Assembly (NCBI GenBank): GCA_958450365.1
Contig: CAUEEP010000741.1
Coordinates: 1,744,001-1,808,000, forward strand
Source: Mesorhabditis belari
Lineage: Eukaryota > Nematoda > Chromadorea > Rhabditida > Rhabditidae
DNA: 64,000 bases
Direction of reading: 5' to 3'
Position 1 is the first letter of the stretch. Each line of letters opens with the position of its first letter. Made by a program: the position numbers and the translations under genes. Positions 15,546-27,251 of the stretch are shown here, piece by piece. The notes under the pieces are model-generated. The model was given only the letters and a program-made list of their open reading frames with translations. It did no database searches and had not been told where the DNA came from.

Positions 15546-17386
15546 GTAAAGAAAAGGAAAGAAAAAACTAAGTGGATTGGCCGATATTTAGCCGATGAAT
15601 TATTTCTGAACAGCCTTTTTGCGGGCAAAATTTCTCCTATTCGAATTAGAGGGTGGGAAAAGATTTGGGCGAAAGCGAGCCGGCCATTTTTCCCTTTCGA
15701 TATTCAGATACCAAAATGAGGGATTTTCTTTCTTTCTTCTCTTTTGTTTTTCCTTTTTTTATATTTTCTTCTGCTAGGATTAAGAATTTTGAATACTGAA
15801 AGCTTTCTAGAGTCGATTAGGTTCTGCCTCTGGACAGAGCCTCTGGACAAAGTTATAGGCCTTCAAAGCGTGACGCACTGGTTCAAAATACCCGGAAACT
15901 ACGCAAGAGCCGGATCTTCAAACTGTTCATCTCTTTTCTATGAGATTCGCTGAATCATTTGCTTGTTTAGTATATCAATAATCTGAAATCTATCAGAAAG
16001 GTGTGTTTTTGATTGTGCATAAAGTATAAACCTGTATCACCTTGCGATCTGTTGACTTATGCATTGACCTTCTCTGTACCTAAACTCACAATGAAAACTT
16101 TCGCCGCTGATTTTGGTAATTTGCTTGAGTCCAGGGCATTACATGATCCTTCAAAGTGTAATACATCAGTATTATTCTTTAGCCACTTCCTAACAAAGAC
16201 GAGTGGAGTTCGTCCAGTAGCTGATTGTCGCCAAAGTAGCTGATTGTCAAAAATTGATTAGCCCACCAGAAATAGTGTGTTTCCGAGCACAAAATACAAA
16301 AGAAAACCAACTGAATTCACTTGCTCGGCCTACTTTTTGCTCTACTTTCCTTTGCACCTCTGCTTGCACAGATTATTGCTCTGCTTGCTTGCTCTGCTTC
16401 TTTAGTCCAACTTTTTTAAAGCTCAATCTGGTATCTAGACCTAGATTTTCCTTTCATAACAACTTGTGCTGTTTACTTTGCTTGGCCTTTCAAAGGTCAG
16501 CAAGTATTTTTGCGTCTAAGCCATTCAGAAATGAAATCTTCTTTTCTCAAAAATCACTTCAGCGACAATCATTGCATGTTCATTCAATCCAAAATCATCG
16601 GATTTTGTGGTTCCGGATACAAAAAAAAAACCGAAAAACCCATTCTCAGCCTTGTTTTCTGCCGTTTTTGAGCTTTCATATCTACTAACCTTTTAATCTT
16701 TTACATTTTACTGTTACTTTTAATTGCTTTCACAATCAACATGATTGTGGAATTGTGGAATCTTAATCGGAAGGTCGAGGGTTCGAACCCCACATGCGAC
16801 ATGGTCACCCCCTTCGGATTTCCTTTCCCTTCGGGTTGAGAGGCAGTCTGGTGGTTGTGGCCCCAGTTCTTTAAAGTGACAAGCCACTCCTTCATCGTCA
16901 TCTTCCCTTCACCACCAAAAAAGCTATTTAGTTCCCCATTGAGCTTAGGGTTATGGAGCCGTCTGTCATGACGTGGTTTAAGTTAAGATATAGCCTAGTA
17001 TTGTGTGTGTCGTTGTATTGTGATTGATATATTTCGTGTATGCGATAAAATTCACCACTGGTAGCCCCAGTCGGTATTTTAAAAAAAAAAGAATTGTCGT
17101 GCATGAAATTCCCTACGAATTAACATTAGAAATCTATCATTTCTCTCCGTTTTTTCTGAATCATTTAGTTTTTAAGCGTTTTTAAAATTTAAGTAATTTC
17201 TTGTCTAGCAGAATAATTACTATTTATCGTATTGAAATTCCTATCGTAGAGCCAATTTATCAGCTTGTCATCCCCTCCACTTTGAGTTTTCGTCCAACGA
17301 TTTCGTTATTGCCAGTACTATTTTCACTCTTTCCTATTCTGTGTAAATTTTTTGTTAATATTTAAAGACATATAAATATATAAAGT
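15546..17386. other. 1.8 kb without a supported gene
   Basis: Frames at 16013-16243 and 16254-16688 are open but have no recognised motif or clear splice frame. A tRNA T-arm-like piece (GTCGAGGGTTCGAACCCC) lies at about 16772-16790. Confidence 0.35.
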
Positions 17387-18602
17387 ATATGTCGTCGCCG
17401 ACTACGAATGAAATTTTTTGGCAAATCTTTCTATTAGGTTGGTGAATTGAAAACTGCGGAACTTTGAACTAAAATTTATTAAACATAAAAGCATCAATTC
17501 ATTCCAAATAATTTCCATTATTATTGAAGACTTCTGCCCATTTTACAGGCAATTTGCGGATTCCTCTTTCGTAGTAGGATTTTGGTTTGTGTGTGAGACA
17601 AGTGTGAGACTCAAAAATCGAGGACTGGAGGACGTTTGAAGAAAGTGCCCAGTTTGAGCACTTTCTTCAAAAGAAACCCATTTTGGTGTCACTAGAAAAG
17701 TTGTAGAGAATCAAAAATTAGGCTTATAGCCAAATTTCCAAAAAGATACACTTAGTAGTTTCGCTTAAAATGCAAGTTTTGTGAAAAGTCATAAATTTGG
17801 GATTCCTTGAAAACCGGTTTTTGAATCGTTCTGAAAATTAGGATATAAGCTTGATTTTTGATTCTCTACAGCTTTTCCATTGACATCAAAATGGGTTTCT
17901 TTTGAAGAAAGTGCTCAAACTGTCGGATTTGACAATAGCCCGCAGTTTTCAATTCACCAACTCAATAGTAGAGCAACCCTTTAATGTATGAGGACAATAT
18001 GAAATCATTTTGTAGCGAATTAAATTCTGCGTCGATTGGTACCAAATTTGTGAGTTTAGGTTAAAAATTCCCGGCGCTACAACGTTTCATTTAAAATCGG
18101 CGGGACCCCCGTAGCCGATTATGAATGAGTGGGTCCGGACGCGTCCAGCCATCAAGTATTTGTTATCATTCAACGCAAAATCATTAATAATTATGTCAAA
18201 TCTTTTTTAATTAGAAAGATTGGAAAAAAAGAAAAAAATTATGGGGCTTCAAAGTTTCCTCTTAAACAAACAGTTTTTTTGCTCTAATTTTTTTCTTTTT
18301 ATCAGATCTTGCTAATTTAAAAAATTTGACATAATTATCAATGATTCTGCGTTGAATGAGACCAAATACTTGATGGTTGGACGGGCCTAGACCCACTCAA
18401 TTCATCGTCGGCTACGGGGGCCGCCGATTTTGAATGAAACGTTGTAGCACCGGCAATTTTTAACCTAAACTCACAAATTTGGTACCAATCGACGCAGAAT
18501 TGAATTCGCTACAAAATGATTTCATATTGTCCTCATACATTAAATGGTTGCTCTAGAAAGATTTGCCAAAAAATTTCATTCATGATCGGCTACGACATAT
18601 AT
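17387..18602. mobile_element. Long palindromic MITE, split by a mariner remnant
   Basis: The ends read tatatgtcgtcgccgac and ggctacgacatatat. Arms of several hundred bases are reverse complements (for example tgtatgaggacaatatgaaa at 17977 against tttcatattgtcctcataca near 18520). The left arm is interrupted at a TA by the mariner remnant 17434-17965. The text on each side of it (ggcaaatctttcta and gagcaaccctttaatg) is continuous in the right arm. Confidence 0.85.
17434..17965 (-). mobile_element. Mariner deletion derivative (family A), copy 1
   Basis: TA-flanked, with termini TTAGGTTGGTGAATTGAAAA and its inverse. The minus strand near 17510-17580 still encodes YYERGIRKLPVKWAEVF followed by NNNGNYLE and a stop, matching the mariner transposase C-terminus (YxRGIxKLPxRW...NGxY). 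The rest of the transposase is gone and is replaced by an internal inverted repeat of gcactttcttcaaaagaaac. Confidence 0.85.
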
Positions 18603-18797
18603 CGTCACTTTCGCGCGTCTGTAACTCCCTTGTCTTTACCGTATTTCTAAATATTAATCTTACCATTGTGTAGCCCTTGAAAAGAGCTTTCAGAAAATGT
18701 AAAACACCAATAGTTTAAACTCAAAGACAAGGGAGTTACAGATGTGCGAAAGTGACGATCGTTTTTGCAAATATGATACTTCATTGTCCAGTACTCT
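18603..18797. mobile_element. Tc1-type hairpin MITE (family C), copy 1
   Basis: tcgtcactttcgcgcgtctg pairs with its inverse near 18740-18760, and the right terminus is ttcattgtccagtact, the inverse of CAGTACTGGACAATGAA. It abuts the end of the preceding MITE. A second copy lies inverted at 20601. Confidence 0.8.
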
Positions 18798-19038
18798 ATT
18801 TATCGATATTTTATGAGTTTATTTATGAGCTTTAAACGTTTTAAAGTCTCTATTCGGTTCTTGCAAGTACTGTATTTATATGTCAAAAGTGAAATTTTAA
18901 CTTGACCTTTCCCCAGCCACCTCCTCACCACCCACCAGGTCATGCGCTGTTTATCAAAAAAAAATCCCACCTGCTTCGTTTCCAATCTCTTTTTCCAGTT
19001 CTTTCAAAACAATCATAATCACTTTTTCTTTCGTCTAG

Positions 19039-22000
19039 AAAATAGCGTTTTCCACGAAATTCCGCCGGAGCAAGAGCTCAGTTGGAGAGATGATGGAGGT
19101 GCTGAGAGAAGATTTTCTCATGAGAATCCTCTCGTACACCTCGTTCAACGATCCGTCAAGTGTTTTGCTTTTTAAAGAGGTGAGTCATTCTTTAAAGTCA
19201 TTAAAGAGGCAAGAAATGAATTTAACTTCATTTTGTTTATTGAGAAGCATTCTATGATCTATGATTCTGATATGAATGTACTTTGTGCTTGCAAAAGTGT
19301 AAACAAATCCTTTCTAACGCACTGAGTCTTTCGAGAAATCGAGAAATCGAGAAAATTGAAGAATTCAGTGCGCTAGAAAGGTGCATTTACGTTTGAGCTC
19401 AAAGAACATTAGGAAAAATGTTCCCTAGGAAACGTAAACGCGAGTGATTTTATTTTAATAACAAAAAGAATCTAATGTTGCAATTTTCGATTTTCTAGCG
19501 GCTAAATTAAAGTTGAATTAATAATCTAGCGTTATAAGGATAATTGTAAGTCTTTTGCTTGAGGAAAGCCAAAGAAACTAGAAGACCAAAATATAAATTA
19601 TCCGATAAATATGGAAATAATTTGAAATATACGACAAAAAAGGATACAAAAAAAGAATACAAAAATAAAGAAAGAATGTATTTATTATATAAAAAAGCTT
19701 AAAAGCTCAACAAGAAAAAAAGGAAAGGAAAAATCGGCCTTATATACGGGAAAGGCCGGTCTTATATACGGGAAAGGTCCGCCTTATATACTGGAAAGGT
19801 CGGCCTTATATACGGGAAAGACCCGCCTTATATACGAGAAAGGCTGGCCTTATATACGAGAAAGGCTGGCCTTATATACGAGAAAGGCCGGCCTTATATA
19901 CTGGAAAGGTCGGCCTGGTATACAGGAAAGGCCGGCCTTATATACGAGAAAGGCCGGCCTTATATACTGGAAAGGTCGGCCTGGTATACAGGAAAGGCCG
20001 GCCTTATATACGAGAAAGGCCGGCCTTATATACGGGAAAGACCCGCCTTATATACGAGAAAGGCTGGCCTTATATACGAGAAAGGCTGGCCTTATATACG
20101 AGAAAGGCCGGCCTTATATACTGGAAAGGTCGGCCTGGTATACAGGAAAGGCCGGCCTTATATACGGGAAAGGCCGGCCTTATATACGGGAAAGACCCGC
20201 CTTATATACGAGAAAGGCCGGCCTTATATACGGCGTTCGGGACGCGCGTCACGGAGTACGGTAGCTTAGTGCTTTTTAAATCGGAAATCGGAAGATCGGA
20301 AATTTTTAAACACACCCAAAACGGTGTTAAAACGATGCTAAAACGAGATAACGGTGATTTTCCAAGAAAATAGCAATTGTTGAGCTTTTAAAGCTTTCTT
20401 TAGCATAATGGAAACGCACGTGACGCTCAAAAACGGCAATTTTAGGTGAAAGACACACGAACGATCTGGGATGAATGCATTTTGACGAGGGTAACTTTTT
20501 AAACACAATAAGAGTGAACCGAATTTTGACGATTGTACATCGAAAATAAAAGAATCTAAATAAAAGAATCTTTCTAGATGTTTCTATAATCTATAATCTA
20601 CAGTACTGGACAATGAAATATCATATTTGCAAAAAACGATCGTCACTTTCGCACATCTGTAACTCCCTTGTCTTTGAGTTTAAACTATTGGTGTTTTACA
20701 TTTTCTGAAAGCTCTTTTCAAGGGCTACACAATGGTAATGTTAATATTTAGAAATACGGTAAAGACAAGGGAGTTACAGACGCGCGAAAGTGACGATCTT
20801 TTTTGCAAATATGATATTTCATTGTATTGGGTTGTTCAGTTATGAATGCGCGTTTTTACTATTTTGTAAATTTCTCAAGATATCGAACAGATGCATATGA
20901 GTGTTATATATCATTCGAAAGCTGAAGATCTCCTCTACATTTTGATATAAAAAGCTTTGAAATTTGTTCAGCTTTTGGGGCAAATTGATTGCACAAAGGG
21001 AGAGGTCGTTTTCGAAAAAAAACCCATTCCAGCTTAGCTATTCCTCAAGTTTTATGGTGGAAAATAACCGCCCAGAAAAGTGAAGATGCTCTGAAATTGT
21101 TATATTTAAAAAGAAGTTGTATTGATATATCTATTGGCCAAACATCAAACGGTTAACTCAAATTGAGCGAAGCCAAAACTTGATCCAAAGGCCACCTTCC
21201 ATTTTTTGGCCACCTCTTCTTCTGTGCAGTCAATTTGCCCAAAAGCTCGACAAATTCAAAAGCTTTTTATATCAAAATGTAGAGGAGATCTTCAGCTTTC
21301 GAATAATACTCATATATATCTTTTTCTTGATTTCGGTATCTTGAGAAATTTACAGAATAGTAAAAAACGCGCATTCATAACTGGACAACCCAATATATGT
21401 TTTCCTTTTCAGAAGTACATGCGCTTTGGACAAGGTCGAAACAAGAAGCCACAAGATCAGTTCTCCGAGAATTTCTTCCGAACACATGCCACGAATTCTT
21501 GCATAGAAACATTTATTATTGTAAGTTCTTCAAAAGATCTTCAAAAGACCATTAAAATCTTTTAGCGAATGACTTTCTTGACTGATGATTTATTAAATGA
21601 GCTCGAGAAATTGATCGATGAGTGCACGGTTTCGATCCGGAATTTATCACTGGAAGATGTGAGGCCGTATTTCGATGAAGAAAACTTCAATCGCTTTTTG
21701 AGGTATAACTTTACCTTTTTACCGACTTTATATTAGTCTTTTAGTCTTTTAATGGACTTTAATAGACTTTTAATAGAATTTAATAGACTTTAATAGACTT
21801 CTAATTGACTTTAATCGACTTTAATAGACTTTAATAAACTTTAATAAACTTTAATAGACTTTTAATAGAATTTAATAGACTTTAATAGACTTTAATAGAC
21901 TTTTAATAGACTTTAGTAGACTCTTAATAGACTTTAATAGACTTTTAATAGACTTTAATCGACTTTAATAAACTTTAATAAACTTTAATAGACTTTTAAT

Positions 22001-25000
22001 AGAATTTAATAGACTTTAATAGACTTTAATCGACTTTAATAGACTTTAATAGACTTTAATAGACTTACAGTACTTTTTTTAAAGGTTTATCTTGTGTTCA
22101 GAATAGTCAGCCCGGAGTTGTTGTGTTGGCGAGCGGCGATGGAGGATTGCACAAAGATTCCCTCTATTACAGGTATCACACTGTTGTTTGCTCGGTTTAG
22201 GGCATTATTGTGCCAGAACAGGCTAGTGAAGTCCTGTCCTGTTTTCTGGTCCTCCTGGAGGTGTAGACCTGAAACAACATGGCCAGCAACAAGTCTAAGG
22301 CTCCATCGACGGCTCTGGACCTAGCTTTGGCTTGACCAGCCCAGTCTTACAATTACAGACCCTGGAAGACTCCAATTATGCTAGAAGTTGCTCGAAAAGA
22401 AAAACAAAAACAAAAAGATCCACTAAGCTTTTGACTTGGCCAGGCCAGTCTTACAATTACAGACCCTGGAAGACTGGTCCAATGATCCTGTGAACCATGA
22501 TCCTGTGCCCGGTTAATGCCTTATCCACTAGGCCACCAAGGCACCATGCCATCAAAGCTATGAAAAACGCTTTAAAGGAATGCTTTAGAGGGATGCTTTA
22601 AAAGGATGCTTTAAAAGAATGCTTTGGAAGGATGCTTTAAAAGCATTCTTTCCTGCGGAAAGAGGAAGCACGTTGGTGGCCTAGTGGATAACGGCATTTT
22701 CTACCGCCTGCAGGATTAGGATTCGATCCCTAGTGCAGCTTTTTATTTTTTTTTTCTTCCATTTTGACGTCAGATTTTTGCTTAAGGTTTTACACACTTG
22801 AAAAGCCATTTGGCGGATTTTAATTTCAAATTCGGTTTCCTCATACCCGATGCACTAGGTGTTCAGACAAAAGCTCACCTTAAGTTTTTCTTTTAATAGA
22901 CTTTATGTGCCTTTTCCTATCGATAATTTAGATATAGGACTAGTCTTTAAAATAGTCACTCTAGTTTTTGAAAAATCCAAATTCAGTGCCTTCTGATTGT
23001 CGACTTCTTGACGTCGCCATGGCTCATGTGGACGTTTCAAAAGCAAAAAATCTCGAGCATGTCGTTTTTCGTGATGTGCCCATTGAGTCACAGAAAGGTT
23101 TTATGCAGGTGAATTTCTGGACTTAATTTTTTCTTTAGTACGTTAAGGAATTAATTTTTAAAATCAAAACAAACTTTGTAATGAAAAGCAGCAATGGTTT
23201 CACTAACTAGAGTTCTAGAGAATTTTTCAGAAAAGAATAACCTATGCAAAAGTCTGTCTAACAGTTTGGGGAACTCTGGGGACTTTGGGGAAACTTTGGG
23301 GGACTTTGGGGGAACTTTGGGAGACTTTGGGGAAACTTTGGGGAACTTTGGGGAACTTTGGGGGACCTTTGGGGACTTTGGGGAAACTTTGGGGAACTTT
23401 GGGGAACTTTGGGGACTTTGGGGAAACTTTGGGGAACTTTGGGGAACTTTGGGGGAACTTTGGGGACTTTGGGGAACTTTGGGGAAACTTTGGGGAACTT
23501 TGGGGAACTTTGGGGGAACTTTGGGGACTTTGGGGAAACTTTGGGGACTTTGGGGACTTTGGGGAACTTTGGGGAACTTTGGGGACTTTGGGGGAACTTT
23601 GGGGACTTTGGGAAGCTTTGGGGGAACTTTGGGGACTTTGGGGAACTTTGGGAAACTTTGGGGAACTTTGGGGGAACTTTGGGGGACTTTGGGGAACTTT
23701 GGGGAACTTTGGGAAGCTTTGGGGGAACTTTGGGGGACTTTGGGGAACTTTGGGAAACTTTGGGGAACTTTGGGAAACTTTAGCCAACTTCTTCATCAAC
23801 ATCATTGAGCATTTCAGAGTCTAATCGACGGTGAGCTACCAAAGGTGAAGTGTGCCTTGTTTTGCGTCGATTCGATCGGGCAACGACAAGAGAATTTGTG
23901 GACAACGAAGGTGAGGAAAGGGGTAAAAAAAAGAGATCAAATTACCCGCAACCATTCCATGCGTCTATCCAATAACGGAAAAGTGATGAATAATTCTCTT
24001 TTCAGCAATGGAAAGAAGCCGGATACAGACATCGAACGTTATATAGTCGGAATCCGGGTGCACACACGATTCACGAAATCAGGTGAGAGGGAAAGTCGTC
24101 AATCTATCGAGCTATATCGAGCTATATCGAGCTATATAAAGCTAAAGCTCTAAGGGAACTTTGTTGCATTCTAAACGATAAAAAAGAGCTCTCATTTCTT
24201 TACAAAATTGCTTTTGAGAGAAAGCTCAAAGCTCGTTTCAAACCAGTAAAAACTCTCTAAAAATTCGATTTTAGCAATTTCTAGCAAGCAATTTTTAGTT
24301 GCTGTTTTAAAGAAAATCACTGAACGGATCGTTTTCAAATTTTACAGACTTATGTAATCAAATAAGCTCTATCTTTTTACTCTAACACAAAAATAGGTTT
24401 GCATTGAAGAAAGTGGTGAAAAGTCGACAAAAAGTCGGCAGCGGAACAGTTTTGAGTGCTACGCCTTTGCGTCTTTGAAAATCCACAAAAACAACTACTT
24501 CTAAGACGCTCTTAAAAGCCATTTTGTAGAGAAACAATCAAGCTTTTTAATAGTTTAAATAGAAATTTTGTTTTTGGCGGATTTATTTTTAAGAAACGTT
24601 TGAAAAAAAAACTGCAAAGAGAATTTAAAGAACGATTTCCCAAGCAAGGAAACAATCAACACTTTACAGTATTTTAATTTCTTAATATTTAAGTAGTATT
24701 TTAATCTGGCTAGTATTTTAATCTTGTTCACTTTCTGGTGCACAATCTGTGCCATAAACTTGATACTTTTCACTTTTCTAGTTCTACAGGGTGCGTCATA
24801 ATTATTGCAACAAGATACTCAAGGCATTGCACACCAAGAAGTTTCACTGGAAGAAGATTTTTAAACAGAAATAGCTTTATTTAACAGTAACAAATAAGGA
24901 AACAAGAGATCATTCGATATGACCGCCTTTTGCCTTGATAACAGCCCTTAATCGGTTCGGATATGCCTCCACTGCGGCCCGAATGTCATCTTGAGGAGTC

Positions 25001-26418
25001 GCCTTCCATCCTTTGGTCAAAGACTTCTTCAAAGAATCCAAACTTGTGTGTTTTCGAGAGCAGACATTAGCCTCTAAGATTGCCCAAATGGAAAAGTCCA
25101 TCACATTGAGATCCGGTGAGTTTGGAGGCCATTCATCCTTGGTGATCACTGAGGGAAAGTTGGCCACACACCAGTCCTGAACCGTCTTCTTCGTGTGAGC
25201 GGGAGCTCCATCTTGCATCAAGGTCCAATTTTGATTGTTATTGGCTTTACACGCCCATGACATCACATTCTTGACATCACATTCTTGACATCACAAACGG
25301 TCTTTGAACTCTTGTTGCAATAATTAGGACGCACCCTGTATATTAAAGATTGAAAGTTTTGGATAGATTTGCAAAAATTGATTGGATTCGATAGATTGTA
25401 AGCAAATAAATAAAAAAGCAAACAATGATATGCAAGCAAACAATGATAAAACCGTCTTTTAAAGCTAAACGCTAAGCTAAACGTTTGCCATTGCGTTCCG
25501 AATTTCAGAAAACTTGATTGCAAATGGTTGGACAAAGATCGGGTGATCCAATTCGCGAGCTTTGTCACCGAGACTTTCATCTCGGCGAGCAGATCGAGTC
25601 CCGCATCGACAAGGCTAAGAAATTTTGCGGATGAAAAAGGTTTGTGCAGAGTTTTAGCTACATTTCCAAAAGCAATGCGCTCATTTCTGTGAGCAAATTC
25701 AAAAAGTTTACAAGTTAAAGCCTGTTCCAAAAGCTAAAATTGCTTTAACCTGATCTCGGAACGATACTGCTAGTCCAGTAGACATATTCTTGCTTCTGCT
25801 CTTGCTTCTGCTCTTGCTTCTACTCTAGCTTCTCCTCTTGCTTCTGCCCTTGCTTCTGCTCTTGCTTCTACTCTAGCTTCTCCTCTTGCTTCTGCCCTTG
25901 CTTCTGCTCTTGCTTCTACTCTAGCTTCTGCTCTTGCTTCTGCCCTTGCTTCTGCTCTTGCTTCTACTCTAGCTTCTGCTCTTGCTTCTGCCCTTGCTTC
26001 TGCCCTTGCTTCTGCTCTTGCTTCTACTCTAGCTTCTGCTCTTGCTTCTGCCCTTGCTTCTGCTCTTGCTTCTACTCTAGCTTCTGCTCTTGCTTCTCCT
26101 CTTGCTTCTGCTCTTGCTTCTGCTCTAGCTTCTGCTCTTGCTTCTGCTCTTGCTTCTGCCCTTGCTTCTGCTCTTGCTTCTGCTCTTGCTTATGCTTCTA
26201 GATTCACCTCCAGAAGCATAAGCAAAAGCCAGTTCATAAAGCCAACATAGTTTATAAGAAAAATACTACAATAAATCTTACAATAAATCCTACAATAAAT
26301 ATTTCCAGGTCCATCAAGAACACTTTCTTGGAGGGGACCAGAGAGAAGACGATGTTCGTCTTCGGAAACCGAGCATCGTTCCTCTCGATCGCTCACCATA
26401 CCAAAAATTGAGCTTTAA
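19039..26418 (+). CDS. Nine-exon gene of unknown function (329 residues seen, 5' end missing)
   Basis: Exons 19039-19179, 21413-21520, 21566-21702, 22102-22172, 22987-23108, 23818-23910, 24006-24082, 25509-25639 and 26309-26418 (TAA). All junctions are GT/AG and codon phase holds throughout. The first exon opens at a tctag acceptor ([17 protein letters not shown]) and contains ATGs at 19090 and 19093 that could be starts. Next come [18 protein letters not shown], a charged helical stretch ([13 protein letters not shown]), [27 protein letters not shown] and [17 protein letters not shown]. The tail is Ser/Arg-rich ([15 protein letters not shown]). There is no signal peptide or membrane span. 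The N-terminal FLMRILSY and later QWKEA motifs recall nematode F-box/FTH proteins, but this is weak. Introns hold MITEs, a maT element and three large arrays. Confidence 0.7.
19727..20240. repeat. Minisatellite, ggccttatatacgggaaa units
   Basis: About 27 units of 18-19 bp (aaggccggccttatatacg) in the first intron of the 19039 gene. Many units contain the palindrome GGCCGGCC. Confidence 0.95.
20601..20826. mobile_element. Tc1-type hairpin MITE (family C), copy 2
   Basis: Starts CAGTACTGGACAATGAAATA after TA, with inverted arms around ttacattttctgaaagctct. It is the same sequence as 18603-18797 but inverted. The right terminus is lost where the next element begins. Confidence 0.85.
20827..21393. 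mobile_element. Palindromic MITE with mariner-like ends (family D)
   Basis: The ends are TTGGGTTGTTCAGTTATGAA and the inverse of TTGGGTTGTCCAGTTATGAA, flanked by TA. Arms pair over about 150 bases (for example cgaaagctgaagatctcctc with its inverse near 21290). It is inserted against the MITE at 20601, just upstream of exon 2 of the 19039 gene. Confidence 0.85.
21735..22072. repeat. Minisatellite, tttaatagact units
   Basis: About 30 units of 11-12 bp filling the intron between exons 3 and 4 of the 19039 gene. Confidence 0.95.
22505..22742. repeat. Inverted pair of tRNA-like sequences
   Basis: The minus strand at 22505-22552 reads GGTGGCCTAGTGGATAAGGC. The plus strand at 22672-22742 reads GTTGGTGGCCTAGTGGATAA, then AGGATTCGATCCCTAGTGC. 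Between them is a tandem run of ggatgctttaaaa. The heads look Arg/Ile-type but stems pair poorly. Located in an intron of the 19039 gene. Confidence 0.6.
23265..23790. repeat. Minisatellite, ggggaactttggggac units
   Basis: About 525 bp of strongly strand-biased GGGGAACTTT and GGGGACTTT units in the intron between exons 5 and 6 of the 19039 gene. It is open in all three plus frames and one minus frame, so the predicted WGTLGNFGE proteins are artefacts. The G-runs (four to five G per 9-12 bases) could form G-quadruplexes on the plus strand. Confidence 0.95.
24787..25338 (-). mobile_element. maT-family transposon, 5'-deleted
   Basis: TA-flanked, with termini CAGGGTGCGTCATAATTATT and its inverse (ttgcaataattaggacgcac then cctg). 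It carries the C-terminal transposase frame at 24910-25266. It is inserted in the intron between exons 7 and 8 of the 19039 gene, in opposite orientation to it. Confidence 0.9.
24910..25266 (-). pseudogene. maT transposase, catalytic C-terminal half
   Basis: A 118-codon uninterrupted frame holds [16 protein letters not shown] with the second catalytic Asp, then [17 protein letters not shown] with the third. Spacing is 37 residues, which is the DD37D signature of maT. The end is [14 protein letters not shown]. The N-terminal DNA-binding and first catalytic part are absent, so it is inactive. The open frame suggests a fairly recent deletion derivative. Confidence 0.9.
25785..26200. repeat. Minisatellite, 12-bp unit cttgcttctgct
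   Basis: About 34 dodecamer units (cttgcttctgct, ctagcttctcct, cttgcttctgcc) in the last intron of the 19039 gene. Confidence 0.95.
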
Positions 26419-26499
26419 TTTCAGTTGCTTATATTCTAAAGCAATTTAATGTTCCTTTTCCGGTTGTCCCTTTGTTCATATTATGTATGGATCCATTTC

Positions 26500-27100
26500 C
26501 TCTTTAGTAATAAGTACTCATTCATGATCTATGCACAGTCTGCAAGTACACAAGTACATCATCTACAAGTACACAAGTACATCATCTGCAAGTACACAAT
26601 AAAGCTTTAACATTAAAAGATGTTCACATTTTATTTGATTCATATCATTTTTTAATAAAATCTCATCATTTTTTTAATAAAATCAAATAAAAAAAAGCTC
26701 AATTAAGCAATTTCTACACGTTTTTAACATAATTTCTTAAGAAATACATTTAAAAAAGAAGCTCAAGTATTGTACACTCAAGTACAATACAATAAATGAA
26801 CAAAACAAAAGTTGATTTTAGTATTGAGCCTGAATTGCCACAAAACATTTCCATCTTTATTTGCTAATCGAAAGTGAAAGCGTCAAATTGGTCACAATTT
26901 ATTGATTTAATTTTGTTTTCCTCCGACTCAGTACTGTACTCAGATTGCGTAATCCCATTTTTTCAATCCTTGAAAACATCTGTTTCATAGAGTCAAGTTG
27001 TTGGTGGGTAACCAGGCATATTGGAATTCCGGGTGCTACTACCATTGTTGCTGTTGGAGTTAGCTTTCTTGCTAGGTTAGCCAACTCTTTGAATAGTTTG
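26500..27100. other. Intergenic stretch, no gene seen
   Basis: AT-rich, with a short acaagtacatcatctgcaag repeat (about 26540-26600) and actcaagtac units at 26760-26790. No exon supported. Confidence 0.35.
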
Positions 27101-27107
27101 AATAGTA

Positions 27108-27200
27108 ATATGCTTAAGTTCAGCGGGTAATCACAATTGATCTGAGGTTTCAACTTCGATGCTTGCACGATGCCCCGTACACCCCACTGGCTATGTGTGC
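27108..27200 (-). rRNA. rDNA scrap: ITS2/28S junction (pseudogene fragment)
   Basis: On the minus strand, ATTACCCGCTGAACTTAAGC followed by ATAT is the near-universal 5' end of eukaryotic 28S rRNA. It is preceded by ACCTCAGATC and a stretch that would be the end of ITS2. After AAGCATAT the text no longer follows the expected GGAGGAAAAGAAAC core, so only the junction survives. No other rRNA sequence is nearby. It is an isolated fragment, not a working rRNA gene. Confidence 0.8.
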
Positions 27201-27251
27201 TTTTCAGACAACTGTGTACGAAATGGCAATTGCTTTTTCTCATCGCCTCAT

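Noticed and set aside
22108..22172. PIN/NYN-like motif [11 protein letters not shown] in one frame
   Set aside because: That frame would need an acceptor at aatag and does not join in phase to the following exon; the adjacent frame ([17 protein letters not shown]) fits both neighbours.
23194..23824. Long frames of the WGTLGNFGE type on plus and the [10 protein letters not shown] type on minus
   Set aside because: Every frame is open because the underlying ggggaacttt array lacks stops; it lies inside an intron with good splice sites.
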